DNA from: Conexibacteraceae bacterium
GTDB taxonomy: Bacteria > Actinomycetota > Thermoleophilia > Solirubrobacterales > Solirubrobacteraceae
Assembly (NCBI GenBank): GCA_009785395.1
Contig: WQWK01000035.1
Location: 1-12,482, forward strand
Reading direction: 5' to 3'
Length of the DNA: 12,482 nucleotides
In this document: positions 5,911 to 12,229 of the stretch, piece after piece
Layout of the letters: every line of letters starts with the position of its first letter
Numbering within the stretch: position 1 is the first letter of the stretch
The notes under the pieces: model-generated
What the model was told of the DNA's origin: nothing
Seen by the model: the letters and a program-made list of their open reading frames with translations, nothing else
The model's database searches: none
Made by a program: the position numbers and the translations under genes

Positions 5911-7254
5911 TTAGAGCTTGACCGACTTGCCGGAGAGCGGCTGGTCCCAGTTGGAGACCGAGGCCACGCTCGCGGTCTGGGAGACCGGAGCGACCTTGGC
6001 CGACTCGCCCTTCGCGACAGCAGCCTTGCCCTTGGCCGTCAGGGTCACGCTGACGTTGCCCTTGGCGCCCGCCGCCAGGTTGAACTTGGCGGTGCCGGCG
6101 AGCTTGCCGCCGACGGTCAGGTCGATCGTGCCGCTGGCCTTGTAGGCGCTGGCGTTGCTGACCGCCAGCGTGACCTTCGTGGCCTTGGTGGCCTTCGAGC
6201 CCTTCTTCGAGCCCTTCTTCGAGCCCTTCGAGCTCGTCGAGCCCGCGACCGTTGCCTTGCTGGCGATGCTCACGCTGCCGAGCTTCGGCGTCGTGAACGT
6301 GCCGTTCGGGCTCTGGTAGTACAGCGCGCCGCCGGTGTTGCCGTAGTAGTAGATGCACGGGCCCTGATCGGCGGGGAGCGTCGTGCCGCCGTAGGTCACC
6401 GTCGCACCCGGCGCGGTGTACTTGGCGAGGAACGGATCCGCGGCAATCGCGGCGTTCGGGTAGCACTTGTAGCTGTTGTTCGCAGCAGCGCCGTTCGAGG
6501 TGTTCGCCGTCCAGGCAGCAACGTCGATGTTGCTCGCCTGATCGGTCGCGCCGGCCTGCTGGACGACCCAGTAGTAGTACTGCGTGCCCGGAGTCAGCGG
6601 CGTGTTGCCCGTGTTGCTCTGGGCGCTCTGGCCGAACGCGCCAATCGTCGCGGACACGTTCGAGACGCCGGCGGCCGTCGGGACCTGGACGTCCTGAGCG
6701 AACGCGGTCTCGGGACCGGGCGTGTCACCGTTGGCGTTGTAGTCGTTCACCGGGTCGTACTCGAACGTGACGTCCGAGTAGTTGTCGGCGCCGGCGTTGG
6801 AGATCGCCACCGGCTTGCCGCTGGTGGCCCCGATCCCGGGATCGCCGATGCTGCTGATGGCGGCATCGGTGATCGTGGCGCTCACGTCCGAGCTGGCGCC
6901 GCTGACGGGGATGCCGTCGAGCGGGGCGTAGCTGCCGCTGCCGGTGACGGCGGAGCTGCCCGTGCCGTCGACCCACTTCTCACTGCTGATGGTGATGCCG
7001 GCCGAGGCGTCCCACGCCAGGCCTGCACTCGAGACCGGCAGCAGCGACTCCGGGCTGCCGCCCGTGTCGATCGAGGCCGCGACGGTGGCCGACTCCGGCG
7101 TCACGTTGCTGGCCGCGCCGATCGACGGGCTGTTCACGTAGTAGTTCGCCGTGGAGACACCGTTTGCGGCCTCAGCAGCCGGAACTGCGACGAGCCCGCT
7201 CGCACCGATCGCAAGGCCTGCGACCAGGGCAGCGCGGGAAACCTTTCTCGCCAA
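5911..7254 (-). CDS. Secreted Fn3-like protein with lysine-rich linker, putative phosphate-regulon member
   Basis: A 447-aa exported protein of unknown function. The signal peptide is clear (MARKVSRAALVAGLAIGASG, then AVPAAEA, cleavage near residue 30). No lipobox, sortase motif or late membrane segment is seen, so it is probably released or held by charge. Residues about 50-235 have fibronectin-III-like hallmarks: VTPESATVAASID, DVTFEYDP, TPLTPGTQYYYWVV. Two cysteines, 264 and 300, could form one disulfide. Residues 343-360 form a lysine-rich linker with GSKK repeats, and 361-420 look like one more small beta domain. The composition is rich in Ala, Ser, Thr and Gly. Its TTG start is fixed by AGGAGG 8 nt upstream and by the basic n-region. 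Upstream lie Pho-box-like repeats matching those at pst. Regulation is inferred; I do not know what it binds. Confidence 0.88.
   Translation of the reverse strand: MARKVSRAALVAGLAIGASGLVAVPAAEAANGVSTANYYVNSPSIGAASNVTPESATVAASIDTGGSPESLLPVSSAGLAWDASAGITISSEKWVDGTGSSAVTGSGSYAPLDGIPVSGASSDVSATITDAAISSIGDPGIGATSGKPVAISNAGADNYSDVTFEYDPVNDYNANGDTPGPETAFAQDVQVPTAAGVSNVSATIGAFGQSAQSNTGNTPLTPGTQYYYWVVQQAGATDQASNIDVAAWTANTSNGAAANNSYKCYPNAAIAADPFLAKYTAPGATVTYGGTTLPADQGPCIYYYGNTGGALYYQSPNGTFTTPKLGSVSIASKATVAGSTSSKGSKKGSKKGSKATKATKVTLAVSNASAYKASGTIDLTVGGKLAGTAKFNLAAGAKGNVSVTLTAKGKAAVAKGESAKVAPVSQTASVASVSNWDQPLSGKSVKL
6194..6229 (-). repeat. Three perfect 12-nt tandem repeats encoding the GSKK linker
   Basis: The unit TTCGAGCCCTTC (plus strand) is repeated three times without change and encodes the GSKKGSKKGSK portion of the secreted protein's basic linker. 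The copies are identical at DNA level, so the repeat may vary in number between strains. Confidence 0.85.
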
Positions 7255-7262
7255 TTTCTTTT

Positions 7263-7268
7263 CCTCCT
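7263..7268 (-). promoter_or_regulatory. Ribosome binding site of the 447-aa secreted protein gene
   Basis: A perfect AGGAGG on the minus strand lies 8 nt before the TTG start and decides that start. Confidence 0.8.
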
Positions 7269-7514
7269 AGTAGTTGTTCGTCACTCGGGTATTGGTTACC
7301 GAACACGTCCGAGCGACGTTTCTCGTGCTAGCTCAGTCCGGCCGCCGTGCAGCAGGGCAGATAGCCGCTGGAATGCGCCCCCGAGTACATATCGAAGCCC
7401 GCGCAGTCCAGGGCGTCTCAAACCCTGAGCGCTCGCAAAGTAGCACTGAAAAAGCCCGAAGTTGGGAGGATTGCCGTGTCTGCGGTCGCAGTTACGGGTC
7501 TTCCCGGCCGCGGG
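7269..7514 (-). other. Gene-free upstream region or leader of the 447-aa gene
   Basis: The gap between the secreted-protein gene and the aldehyde dehydrogenase is 343 nt (7255-7597) and no frame in it looks coding. This part holds the 10-mer ACCGAACACG (7298-7307) that recurs upstream of the 286-aa gene, and a 5-bp hairpin CAGGG/CCCTG (7409-7413, 7423-7427). It also has the palindrome GAGCGCTC (7427-7434), TACTTT (minus strand, 7437-7442) as a possible -10, and a run of five T on the minus strand (7449-7453). If transcription starts near the Pho-like repeats, the leader would exceed 200 nt. I recognise no known riboswitch. Confidence 0.4.
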
Positions 7515-7563
7515 ATTACAAAGAATTAACAAATCTAGGGCCGGCGTTACAAGTTGGTAACAA
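7515..7563. promoter_or_regulatory. Two putative Pho-box pairs upstream of the 447-aa gene
   Basis: On the minus strand four half-sites are seen in order: TTGTTAC (7557-7563), TTGTAAC (7546-7552), TTGTTAA (7526-7532) and TTGTAAT (7515-7521). Within each pair the period is exactly 11 nt; the pairs are 20 nt apart. The units are the same as at the pstS-pstC region, which supports one regulator acting on both. The only start downstream on the minus strand is the secreted-protein gene, about 260 nt away. The aldehyde dehydrogenase ends just before the sites and reads towards them. Confidence 0.65.
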
Positions 7564-7565
7564 AT

Positions 7566-7587
7566 GGCTCGCGGCGCAGCACGAGCC
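7566..7587 (-). terminator. Possible terminator of the aldehyde dehydrogenase gene
   Basis: On the minus strand GGCTCG and CGAGCC form a 6-bp stem with a 10-nt loop, followed by ATTTGTT. It lies 10 nt after the stop. An alternative palindrome CGAGCCGGCTCG (7582-7593) and a near-perfect 15-nt direct repeat (7566-7580, 7589-7603) overlap it, so the fold is uncertain. Confidence 0.45.
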
Positions 7588-7597
7588 GGCTCGCGGC

Positions 7598-9112
7598 TCA
7601 GCGCGACGCTCCGCCCCGCCCGTAGATGGCCCGGTACAGGCGCATGAACATGCGCGTCACACGGGCGCTGTAGGGGAACATGAACAGTTCGCGCCGGAGG
7701 CCGAAACCGCTCACGAACAACGACTGCGCGCGGCAGTACTTGCGGATCCCGCCGGCGCCGTGACGGGCGCTCAGCCCCGATGACTTCCAGCCGCCCATCG
7801 GCAGGTTGAGCGCGTAGTAGTTCAGCTGCGCCGCGTTCACGCAGACGACCCCCGCCTCCAGCCGCCGCGCGAGCTTCTCCCCGCGCTCGGTGTCGCGCGT
7901 CCAGACGCTGGCCTCCAGCCCGTATGGCGAGTCGTTGGCCAGACGCACCGCCTCGTCGGCATCATCGACGCGCATGATCGGCACGGCCGGGCCGAAGGTC
8001 TCCTCGCGCATGATCTCCATCGTGTGGTCAACGTCGACCAGCACCGTCGGCTCGTAGAAACGGCCGCCGCCGTCAGCGCGGGCGCGCCCGCCGGTCAGCA
8101 CCTTCGCGCCCTTCGCGACGGCGTCGCGCACGTGCCCGTCGATCACGTCCAGCTGCGGCGGGAAGATCACGGCGCCGACGTCCACCGTTCCCGGACCCGC
8201 CGGCGGGCCCTGGCGCAGCGCCTTGACCTTGTCGGTCACCCGCTTGACGAAGTCGTCATAGACCGGCGCCTCGACGTACACCCGCTCGACCGAGATGCAG
8301 ACCTGTCCGGCGTTGTTCATCGAGTAATAGGCGGCCGCGTTGGCCGCCTTCTCGACGTCCGCATCGGCGCAGACGATCATCGGATCCTTGCCGCCGAGCT
8401 CCAGATGGCACGGGATCAGCCGCTCCGCGGCAGCCCTGGCGACGATCCGCCCCGTACGCGTGGAGCCGGTGAACATCACGCAATCGACGGCTGCGATCAG
8501 CGCCGCGCCGGTCGCGCCGTCACCGGTGGCGACCTGGTAGACGCCCTCGGGCAGACCACAATCGCGGAACATCTCGGCCATCAGCAGCGAGCTCAGCGGC
8601 GTCACCTCGCTGGGCTTGAGGATCACGGTGTTGCCGGCCATCAGCGCCGGGATGCAGTCGCCGAAGCCGTTGACGAGCGGGAAGTTCCATGGCCCGATCA
8701 CGCCCACCACGCCGACCGGCTCATAGCGGATCGCGAGCCTCTTCCCGGCGACCAGCGGGTGGCCCCAGAAGCGAACACGCTCGTCCGCCAGATAACCCGC
8801 GGCCGACTTGGCCCAGAACCCGAGTGCCTCGACGGTGTAGCCGAGGTCGGTCCCCTGCGCGTCCTCGTAGGTCTTGCCGGTCTCCTGGACCACGCACGCG
8901 ATCACGCGCTCGGCGTTGTCCAGCATCCAGCGGCGGGCGCGGAGCATGATCGCGGCGCGGCCGCTGAAGCCGAGCGCGAGCCAGCCCTTCTGCGCGGCGC
9001 GGGCGCGGCTTGCGAGCTCAGCGATCTCCTGAGCACCCGCCACCGGCACGGCCGTGATCACCACGCCCGTGGCCGGGTTGTCGACCGTGATCTCACTCAT
9101 CACATCACTCAT
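7598..9112 (-). CDS. NAD(P)-dependent aldehyde dehydrogenase
   Basis: A cytosolic enzyme of about 504 aa that oxidises an aldehyde to the acid with NAD(P)+. Family residues are intact, numbered from the upstream GTG at 9115: Asn144 in PWNFP, Glu239 in LELGGKDP, the catalytic Cys273 in NAGQVCISVERVYVEAP, and EETFGPAVPI near the C-terminus. Substrate is not evident. The C-terminus extends with an aromatic and basic stretch (MFPYSARVTRMFMRLYRAIY) that might touch a membrane; this is inference. Four starts lie within 15 nt (GTG 9115, ATG 9112, GTG 9103, ATG 9100). I favour ATG 9112 because GAGG lies 8 nt upstream. The gene begins 44 nt after the cyclophilin stop and is probably co-transcribed with it. 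Confidence 0.95.
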   Translation of the reverse strand: MSDVMSEITVDNPATGVVITAVPVAGAQEIAELASRARAAQKGWLALGFSGRAAIMLRARRWMLDNAERVIACVVQETGKTYEDAQGTDLGYTVEALGFWAKSAAGYLADERVRFWGHPLVAGKRLAIRYEPVGVVGVIGPWNFPLVNGFGDCIPALMAGNTVILKPSEVTPLSSLLMAEMFRDCGLPEGVYQVATGDGATGAALIAAVDCVMFTGSTRTGRIVARAAAERLIPCHLELGGKDPMIVCADADVEKAANAAAYYSMNNAGQVCISVERVYVEAPVYDDFVKRVTDKVKALRQGPPAGPGTVDVGAVIFPPQLDVIDGHVRDAVAKGAKVLTGGRARADGGGRFYEPTVLVDVDHTMEIMREETFGPAVPIMRVDDADEAVRLANDSPYGLEASVWTRDTERGEKLARRLEAGVVCVNAAQLNYYALNLPMGGWKSSGLSARHGAGGIRKYCRAQSLFVSGFGLRRELFMFPYSARVTRMFMRLYRAIYGRGGASR

Positions 9113-9157
9113 CACAAGCGCCTCGCATCACGAGCGCCACCGCCTGACCACGAGCGC
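9111..9157. repeat. Three copies of an 11-mer at the cyclophilin-dehydrogenase junction
   Basis: ATCACAAGCGC (9111-9121), ATCACGAGCGC (9127-9137) and ACCACGAGCGC (9147-9157) are near-identical direct repeats. They run from the cyclophilin stop into the dehydrogenase start, where a further 12-nt repeat on the minus strand (GTGATGAGTGAT, GTGATGAGTGAG) duplicates the start codons. Confidence 0.6.
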
Positions 9158-9615
9158 TACTCGCCCAGCTCGACGGTCTCGATCACCGCCGGCTCCTGCG
9201 GCATGTCGCGCCCGTCGGTCGGGACCGCCTCGATCGCGTCGACGGCATCCATGCCGCCGGTCACGCGGCCGAACACCGTGTGCTTGCCGTCCAGCCACGG
9301 CGCCGCCGGTGTGGTGACGATGAAGAACTGCGAGCCGTTCGTGTTCGGGCCGGCGTTCGCCATCGCGATCACCCCGCGCTCCACCTTGTGCTGGTTGAAC
9401 TCGTCCTCGAACTCGTAGCCCGGCCCGCCCGTGCCGGTGCCCAGCGGGCAGCCGCCCTGGATCATGAAGTCCGGGATCACGCGGTGGAAACTGAGGCCGT
9501 CGTAGAACTTGTCGGCGGACAGCTTGCGGAAGTTCGCGACCGTCTTGGGGGCATCCTCGTCGAAGAACTCGAGCTCGATCGTGCCGTGATTCGTGTGGAG
9601 TTTGGCTGTGCTCAT
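9157..9615 (-). CDS. Peptidyl-prolyl cis-trans isomerase, cyclophilin type
   Basis: A 152-aa single-domain cyclophilin that catalyses cis-trans isomerisation of X-Pro bonds. There is no signal peptide, so it is cytosolic. Active-site blocks are seen: FHRVIPDFMIQGG with the catalytic Arg, Phe and Gln, MANAGPNTNGSQFFI, and WLDGKHTVFGRV with the Trp that in other family members contacts cyclosporin. The start is ATG at MSTAKLHTNHG; an upstream in-frame start would add only MSGRVPC and has no support. AGGG lies 8 nt before the ATG, but the overlapping TAGGGT could equally be a -10 element with a leaderless mRNA. It heads a probable two-gene transcript with the aldehyde dehydrogenase; a functional link between them is not evident. 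Confidence 0.94.
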   Translation of the reverse strand: MSTAKLHTNHGTIELEFFDEDAPKTVANFRKLSADKFYDGLSFHRVIPDFMIQGGCPLGTGTGGPGYEFEDEFNQHKVERGVIAMANAGPNTNGSQFFIVTTPAAPWLDGKHTVFGRVTGGMDAVDAIEAVPTDGRDMPQEPAVIETVELGE

Positions 9616-9622
9616 GCACGGC

Positions 9623-9628
9623 ACCCTA
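9623..9628 (-). promoter_or_regulatory. Candidate -10 element, or ribosome-binding site, of the cyclophilin gene
   Basis: TAGGGT on the minus strand ends 7 nt before the ATG. It matches TAnnnT at the leaderless position, and its AGGG also fits a weak Shine-Dalgarno; the sequence alone does not separate the two. Confidence 0.35.
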
Positions 9629-9663
9629 CCGCTCACGGCGCGGTCGCCGATTCCCGCGACCCG

Positions 9664-9693
9664 GCGGTACGCCCCCGGTCTGGGGCGTACCGC
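9664..9693 (-). terminator. Hairpin terminator after the 286-aa gene
   Basis: A perfect 12-bp stem (9664-9675 with 9682-9693) closes a 6-nt loop 30 nt after the stop of the minus-strand gene. There is no U tract, which is common in GC-rich Actinomycetota. Confidence 0.7.
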
Positions 9694-9723
9694 GCATCCG
9701 TGCCGTGACTCAGAACCTATTCG

Positions 9724-10584
9724 TCACGGTGCGATCGGAGGGGTCGGCGTCGGCGTCGGCGTGGTGATCACCGGTGCCGTTGTGACCGACGCGGCCTGGC
9801 TGGCGAAGCTCTGGCCCTGGGCCGTGATCGTCGGCGGGTTCGTGGCGGCGGCGCCCTGGCTGTTGGTCGCCGTGCTGACGCAGCTGGTCGTGGCGATCGC
9901 CGCGGCCGTGAGGCTCGGCACCGCGACCGTCAGCGGGATCGACTCATTCTCGACCGGACCGCTGGGCTGCAGCGCCGTGAAGGTGGCGCTCCGCTGCGCC
10001 GCTTCCGTGCCGGCCGTCAGCGTGCAGGTCACGACGACGTCCTGTGCGCTGGCGCCCGAGACCGTGGTCGGGGTGACCGTCAGGTACGGGTTGGACTGCA
10101 CCAGGTAGGCCGAGCCGCTCGCGAGCTGCTGTTCGTTGACGGTCGCCGGGGCGGTCGCGCTGTCGACCGCAACCGCGCTCCCGGGGGTGCTCCGCGAGAC
10201 AGCCCCGCTGGTGGCCGCGCACGTGGCCCTGCCGTTGACGTCGATCGCGGTCATCGCCTGGCCGGCCGCGCAGGTGTTGTTGACACGCAGCTGCACCTGG
10301 TTACGGACGATCCGCACGACGCCGACCGAGCTCGGCGCGATCTTGTTGAAGGTGACCGCGTTGTCCATGATCTTGCGGGTGCCAACGGCCGCGGTCGCGA
10401 GAGCTCGGTTCGTCACCGCGAAGGTCCTGAGCTGCGCCTGGCCGACGCTCCCAGCCGGCAGTAGGGTGGCCGCATAGCCAACGCCCCCGAGCGACAGGAA
10501 CAGCGCGGTCAGCGCCACCAGCATCGCGGGGGATGGCCGTCGCGGCCGGATGCGGCCGCGGATGATCGAACTGGGATTGCGCAT
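9724..10584 (-). CDS. Membrane-anchored or secreted protein of a Thermoleophilia-type family, function unknown
   Basis: A 286-aa protein. After a basic N-terminus (RGRIRPRRPSP) comes one hydrophobic segment at about 20-38 (AMLVALTALFLSLGGVGYAA), which is either an uncleaved anchor or a signal peptide ending in YAA. Residues about 43-92 carry short degenerate repeats of the kind AGSVGQAQLR, AAVGTRKIMDNAV and FNKIAPSSVG, which resemble beta-solenoid or phage-fibre-like repeats. Then TCAAGQAMTAIDVNGRATC (104-122) brings two cysteines that could pair. The rest is Thr/Ser/Ala-rich with a beta-like section and ends in TTPTPTPTPPIAP. I recognise this N-terminal block and the TC...GQA.TAI...G..TC motif from proteins of Solirubrobacter-like bacteria, where the function is unknown. 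ATG start with GGAGG upstream. Confidence 0.82.
   Translation of the reverse strand: MRNPSSIIRGRIRPRRPSPAMLVALTALFLSLGGVGYAATLLPAGSVGQAQLRTFAVTNRALATAAVGTRKIMDNAVTFNKIAPSSVGVVRIVRNQVQLRVNNTCAAGQAMTAIDVNGRATCAATSGAVSRSTPGSAVAVDSATAPATVNEQQLASGSAYLVQSNPYLTVTPTTVSGASAQDVVVTCTLTAGTEAAQRSATFTALQPSGPVENESIPLTVAVPSLTAAAIATTSCVSTATNSQGAAATNPPTITAQGQSFASQAASVTTAPVITTPTPTPTPPIAP
9745..9762 (-). repeat. Three perfect 6-nt tandem repeats encoding a TP-rich tail
   Basis: CGGCGT (plus strand) is repeated three times and encodes part of the TPTPTPTP C-terminus of the 286-aa protein. Confidence 0.75.
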
Positions 10585-10591
10585 GGAAATG

Positions 10592-10597
10592 CCCTCC
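10592..10597 (-). promoter_or_regulatory. Ribosome binding site of the 286-aa protein gene
   Basis: GGAGGG on the minus strand lies 7 nt before the ATG and supports this start. Confidence 0.7.
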
Positions 10598-10603
10598 AGT
10601 TTT

Positions 10604-10636
10604 GTGGTTTTGTTTCGGTCCTCTTAACCGAACACG
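10604..10636 (-). other. Leader hairpin and shared 10-mer upstream of the 286-aa gene
   Basis: On the minus strand TTCGGT and ACCGAA form a 6-bp stem around a TAAGAGG loop. It lies within a stretch that begins CGTGTTCGGT, identical to the stretch at the same distance from the start of the 447-aa gene. It may be promoter-proximal or part of the leader. Confidence 0.4.
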
Positions 10637-10682
10637 GCAACGCACCACAAAGTCGCGGCGCGGCCAGCCGCGTTCACGCGAG

Positions 10683-10713
10683 CCTAGTACTGCGTCCGGA
10701 CGCGGGTGCTAGG
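10683..10713 (-). terminator. Possible terminator overlapping the helicase stop
   Basis: An imperfect hairpin has outer arms CCTAG/CTAGG and an inner palindrome GCGTCCGGACGC (10692-10703). It overlaps the TAG stop of the helicase and lacks a U tract. Confidence 0.4.
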
Positions 10714-12136
10714 TGCGCGCCAGCTCGAGCCGCAGCGGGCGCCCGGCGACCTCGGTGCCGGCCGCCGATTCCACCACGCGCTCGGCGTCCCGCTCGGGCA
10801 CCTCGGCAAACGAGAAGCGCTCGAGCACGCGCACATTGCGCACCGCCTCACCGTCGAGCCCCCCGGCGCCGGTCAGCGCGTGGACGATGTCCTTGGGCTC
10901 GATCCCCTCGGCGCGCCCGCCCGCGATCAGCAGCTTGCGCAGCGGCAGCTCGGCCCCGTCGAGCTCGGCGTCGTGCGGCTTGGAGTGGCGTCGCGGCCGC
11001 TCTCGAACAGGCGTCGCGGCGACGTGCGCGTCCTTCACCCAGGGCGCCAGCTTGACGCCCGAGTGCTCCTCGATCGCCTCCACCTCGCGCCGCTGGCGCG
11101 ACTCGTAGAAGGTGATCGCACGACCGGTGCGCCCGATCCGGCCGGTGCGGCCGATGCGGTGCACGTACACGTCGGGGGAGGTCGGCACGTCGAAGTTGAT
11201 CACGTGCGAAACCGTCGAGATGTCGAGTCCGCGGGCGGCGACGTCGGTCGCGACCAGCAGCGGCGTACGCCCGTCCTTGAAGCCGATCATGACGCCGTCG
11301 CGGGCGCCCTGAGACATGTCGCCGTGCAGCGCCTTGACGTTCATCCCCTTGTCGCGCAGGGTCCGGTAGAGCTGGTCGCAGCGGACCTTGGTGCGGCAGA
11401 AGACGATCGCCTGGGTGGGCTTCTCGGCTTCCAGCACCTCGGTCAGCGCCGCCACCTTGTCCCGGGAAGCGACCTCGAGCCCGAACTGCTCGACCGTGTC
11501 GACCGTCAGCGTCGCGGCCTTGACCTTGACCACCACCGGGTCGTACAGGTACTGGTCGGCGAGCCGCTGGATCTCGGGCGGCATCGTCGCGCTGAACAGT
11601 GCCGTCTGGCGGCTCGACGGCGTCAGCGACAGGATCTTCTCGACGTCCTCGAGGAAGCCGAGGTCGAGCATCTCGTCGGCCTCGTCGAGCACCACATAGC
11701 GACATGAGTGCAGCATCAGCGAGTGGCGGCTGATCAGGTCCTTGACGCGCCCGACGGTGCCGACCACGACGTGGCCGCCGGCGCGCAGCTGCGCCTGCTG
11801 GGTGCGGATCGGGGCGCCGCCGAACACGGCGACGACGTCAACGCCCTTGCGCAGCCCGTAGGAGCGCAGCGCCTGCGTCACCTGGATGCAGAGCTCGCGG
11901 GTCGGCGTCAGCACGAGCCCCTGGACCTCGTGCTCGCTCGGATCGACGTAGTCGATCAGCGGCAGCCCGAACGCGGCCGTCTTGCCCGAGCCCGTCTGTG
12001 CCTGGCCGATCACGTCGAGTCCCTGGAGCAGGTGCGGGATCGCCTGCTCCTGGATCGGGCTCGGTTCCTGGTAGCCGACGTCGCGCAGCGCTTCGAGGGT
12101 CGGCTCGGACAGTCCGAGCTCAGCAAAAGTTGTCAT
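10709..12136 (-). CDS. deaD: DEAD-box RNA helicase with DbpA-type RNA-binding domain (DeaD/CsdA-like)
   Basis: A 475-aa ATP-dependent RNA helicase, likely acting in ribosome assembly, RNA decay or cold adaptation. Motifs appear in order: Phe4 and the Q motif ending SPIQEQ (26-31), motif I AQTGSGKT (46-53), PTREL (78-82), DEAD (151-154), SAT (183-185), ATDVAARGLDI (296-306), and motif VI HRIGRTGR (327-334 region), which runs straight into IGRTGRA. Motif Ib reads GTVGR rather than the usual GTPGR. A basic linker (VRERPRRHSKP) leads to a C-terminal DbpA-like RNA-binding domain (about 396-475, LPLRKLLIAGGRAEGIEPKD onward). This domain occurs in both DbpA and CsdA proteins, so the symbol is by similarity only. 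There is no Shine-Dalgarno before the ATG; TATCGT lies 9 nt upstream. Confidence 0.95.
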   Translation of the reverse strand: MTTFAELGLSEPTLEALRDVGYQEPSPIQEQAIPHLLQGLDVIGQAQTGSGKTAAFGLPLIDYVDPSEHEVQGLVLTPTRELCIQVTQALRSYGLRKGVDVVAVFGGAPIRTQQAQLRAGGHVVVGTVGRVKDLISRHSLMLHSCRYVVLDEADEMLDLGFLEDVEKILSLTPSSRQTALFSATMPPEIQRLADQYLYDPVVVKVKAATLTVDTVEQFGLEVASRDKVAALTEVLEAEKPTQAIVFCRTKVRCDQLYRTLRDKGMNVKALHGDMSQGARDGVMIGFKDGRTPLLVATDVAARGLDISTVSHVINFDVPTSPDVYVHRIGRTGRIGRTGRAITFYESRQRREVEAIEEHSGVKLAPWVKDAHVAATPVRERPRRHSKPHDAELDGAELPLRKLLIAGGRAEGIEPKDIVHALTGAGGLDGEAVRNVRVLERFSFAEVPERDAERVVESAAGTEVAGRPLRLELART

Positions 12137-12145
12137 TGGTCAGGC

Positions 12146-12151
12146 ACGATA
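12146..12151 (-). promoter_or_regulatory. Candidate -10 element of the helicase gene (leaderless)
   Basis: TATCGT fits TAnnnT on the minus strand and ends 9 nt before the ATG. No convincing -35 is seen. Confidence 0.35.
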
Positions 12152-12177
12152 GGGCTTCCCGGGCACTCGCGCCGCGC

Positions 12178-12222
12178 TGACGGGAAGGAAACCCACCCCC
12201 ACGGTGGGTTTCCTTCCCGTCA
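12178..12222 (-). terminator. Strong hairpin terminator after the short-chain dehydrogenase gene
   Basis: A perfect 20-bp stem (12178-12197 with 12203-12222) surrounds a 5-nt loop. It lies 7 nt after the SDR stop on the minus strand and insulates the helicase promoter. The stem contains a purine run GGGAAGGAAA and its complement. No U tract follows. Confidence 0.85.
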
Positions 12223-12229
12223 CACGGAA

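Noticed and set aside
7296..7532. A 78-codon minus-strand frame in the gap before the secreted-protein gene
   Set aside because: Its TTG start lies inside a Pho-like half-site, it has no ribosome-binding site, and the protein looks random; the P-loop-like AAGKT is too short to mean anything.
8024..9418. A 464-codon open frame on the plus strand antisense to the aldehyde dehydrogenase and cyclophilin
   Set aside because: It is a GC-rich shadow frame with arginine/histidine-rich low-quality protein, while the minus strand carries two intact enzyme families across the same bases.
11100..11160. Duplicated GRTGR in the helicase as a sign of a recent duplication
   Set aside because: Canonical motif VI already runs HRIGRTGRxGRxGxA, so the second copy needs only one changed residue; ordinary variation.
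10706..11707. A 333-codon plus-strand open frame antisense to the helicase
   Set aside because: The minus strand shows every DEAD-box motif; the antisense product has no recognisable features.
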